Positions 41,282 to 42,331 of a stretch of DNA of 42,331 nucleotides are shown piece after piece. Source of the DNA: Deltaproteobacteria bacterium (GTDB lineage: Bacteria; Myxococcota_A; Polyangia; Polyangiales; JADJMO01); NCBI GenBank assembly GCA_022843175.1, contig JALHOE010000059.1:1-42331 (forward strand). The letters are read 5' to 3'. The translations under genes and the position numbers were made by a program. Position 1 is the stretch's first letter. The number at the start of each line of letters is the position of its first letter. The notes under the pieces were generated by a model that had not been told where the DNA came from, did not search any database, and was given only the letters and a program-made list of their open reading frames with translations.

Positions 41282-42331
41282 AGACCGTCTTCCTCGACGC
41301 GACCCCGCTCCGCGGGTCGAGCGGCCATCGCGGCATCGGCCGCTTCATTTACGATCTGCTGCACGGCCTCGCCGAGACGGCGCCCGAGTGGCGCGACGAG
41401 CTGCGGGTGCGCGTCATCCACGACATCGACTGGCACGACGGCTGTCAGTTGGCCGACGACCTCGCCAACTCGGCCGAGATGCTGTTCTCGCTGCGCGGCA
41501 CGTCGTCCAAATCGCTGCCCTATCGGCGGCGGATGCTGATGGACAAGAGCGCGTTCGCGCTCGGCGCAGACCTCCTCCACCTCACCGAGGCGCTCGGCAC
41601 GCCGATGACGCGTCACGTGCTGCGGGTGGTCACCTGCCACGACCTCATCCCGCTCCGCCTGCCCGACGAGTATCTCCACGGGCTGCAGCGAATCACCCAG
41701 CCCACGGTCGACACCCGGCGTTACATGAAGGCGCACCGCATCGTGGCCATTTCGCGGCGCACGCGGCGGGATCTCTGCGAAATCCTCGGCATGGGCGCGT
41801 CGCGGATCGAGGTCGTCCCCAACGGCATCGACCCGTCGCATTGGCGGCCGGAGCCGCTCCCGACCGACCGGGAACGCCTCGCGGCGCTCGGCCTCGGCGA
41901 GCGTCCCTACGTCGTCTACGTCGGCTACTGGGACGAGCGCAAGGATGTGCCCACCCTGCTCCGCGCCGTCGCGGAGGCGCGCAAGCACACCGATGTCGAG
42001 CTCGCGTGGGCCGGTCACTTCAACGAGATCGATCTGCGCAAGCTCCGCAAGTACCTCGCGGCGCACGGCGTGCTCGAGCTGCTGCCGACGGTGAAGTTCC
42101 TCGGCTTCGTGAGCGCCGACGACCTCGCGGTGCTCTACCGGGGGGCTCACGCGCACGTGTTCCTCTCGCGGCTCGAGGGCTTCGGCCTGTCGGTCGTCGA
42201 GGCGATGGCCTCCGGCTGCCCGGTGGTCGTCGCCAGGGACAGCGGCGCCGACGAGATCGGCGGCGACGCGGCGATCACGGTGCCCCAGGGCGACGCCGTC
42301 GCCGCGGCCGACGCGATCGTGCAGCTCGGCG
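41278..42331 (+). CDS. GT4-family glycosyltransferase, 3' end missing
   Basis: At least 351 residues from ATG 41278, open to the window edge. GT-B fold: the N-terminal domain opens KTVFLDATPLRGSSGHRGIG, the Gly-rich acceptor loop, and VVTCHDLIPLRLPDEY is characteristic of the WbaZ/mannosyltransferase-like GT4 branch. The second domain begins near YVVYVGYWDERKDVPTLL and carries the nucleotide-sugar site EGFGLSVVEA (E-x7-E) with SGCPVV behind it. It transfers a sugar from a nucleotide donor onto a growing glycan at the inner membrane. Start codon shared in the ATGA overlap with the flippase gene. The final helices are probably just outside the window. Confidence 0.9.
   Translation, partial: MKTVFLDATPLRGSSGHRGIGRFIYDLLHGLAETAPEWRDELRVRVIHDIDWHDGCQLADDLANSAEMLFSLRGTSSKSLPYRRRMLMDKSAFALGADLLHLTEALGTPMTRHVLRVVTCHDLIPLRLPDEYLHGLQRITQPTVDTRRYMKAHRIVAISRRTRRDLCEILGMGASRIEVVPNGIDPSHWRPEPLPTDRERLAALGLGERPYVVYVGYWDERKDVPTLLRAVAEARKHTDVELAWAGHFNEIDLRKLRKYLAAHGVLELLPTVKFLGFVSADDLAVLYRGAHAHVFLSRLEGFGLSVVEAMASGCPVVVARDSGADEIGGDAAITVPQGDAVAAADAIVQLG

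Noticed and set aside
1-42331. CRISPR arrays, tRNA or rRNA genes, prophage or transposase genes, biosynthetic megasynthases
   Set aside because: Looked for on both strands; no spaced direct repeats, cloverleaf sequence, integrase/transposase or NRPS/PKS domains were found.

Overview
The window is very GC-rich and almost fully coding. It suggests a Myxococcota (Polyangia-like) chromosome segment. The grounds are a Ser/Thr kinase with a large extracytoplasmic part, many lipoproteins, stand-alone receivers, a sigma-54 activator, an ECF sigma factor, a giant Omp85/TamB pair and frequent GTG starts. This taxonomic call is inference from gene style; no marker gene is present. I see 25 protein genes (two cut by the window edges) and no rRNA, tRNA, CRISPR array or insertion sequence.

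Left part (1-4319): the end of a proline-rich membrane protein, a transmembrane Ser/Thr kinase with two PPC-like repeats outside the membrane, and a small exported beta-barrel-like protein. Next (4311-11125, minus strand) is a tightly overlapping heavy-metal efflux operon, czcB-czcC-czcA plus a CorC/CNNM-type membrane protein. Across a 317-base intergenic region, a plus-strand operon (11443-14628) encodes a receiver-only protein, a membrane histidine kinase and an NtrC-type sigma-54 activator. That intergenic region holds a sigma-54-like promoter pointing at czcB and an inverted repeat. The simplest model is a metal-responsive phosphorelay driving a sigma-54-dependent efflux operon.

Middle (14636-18776): a small membrane protein and an SDR epimerase (minus), a hot-dog thioesterase, a REP-like palindrome, a perfect operator-like palindrome directly before an acyl-CoA dehydrogenase, and an unknown 204-residue protein. 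Then comes an envelope-biogenesis block (18899-29147): tamB, a 1132-residue Omp85 protein rich in cysteine pairs, and two lipoproteins.

Minus strand 29167-33460: a three-gene overlapping operon of a DUF374-type acyltransferase, a VWA lipoprotein and a GH35 glycosidase, ending in a likely terminator. Divergent from it are hom (homoserine dehydrogenase) and a receiver-only protein. Then come an ECF sigma factor preceded by a three-TM Cys-rich protein, and divergently an RseP-type site-2 protease. The right end (38032-42331) is a surface-polysaccharide cluster: GT2 glycosyltransferase, FkbM methyltransferase, Wzx-like flippase and a GT4 glycosyltransferase cut by the window edge.

Several genes lack a Shine-Dalgarno sequence but carry a TA-N3-T box 6-10 bases before the start codon, which suggests leaderless or near-leaderless transcripts.
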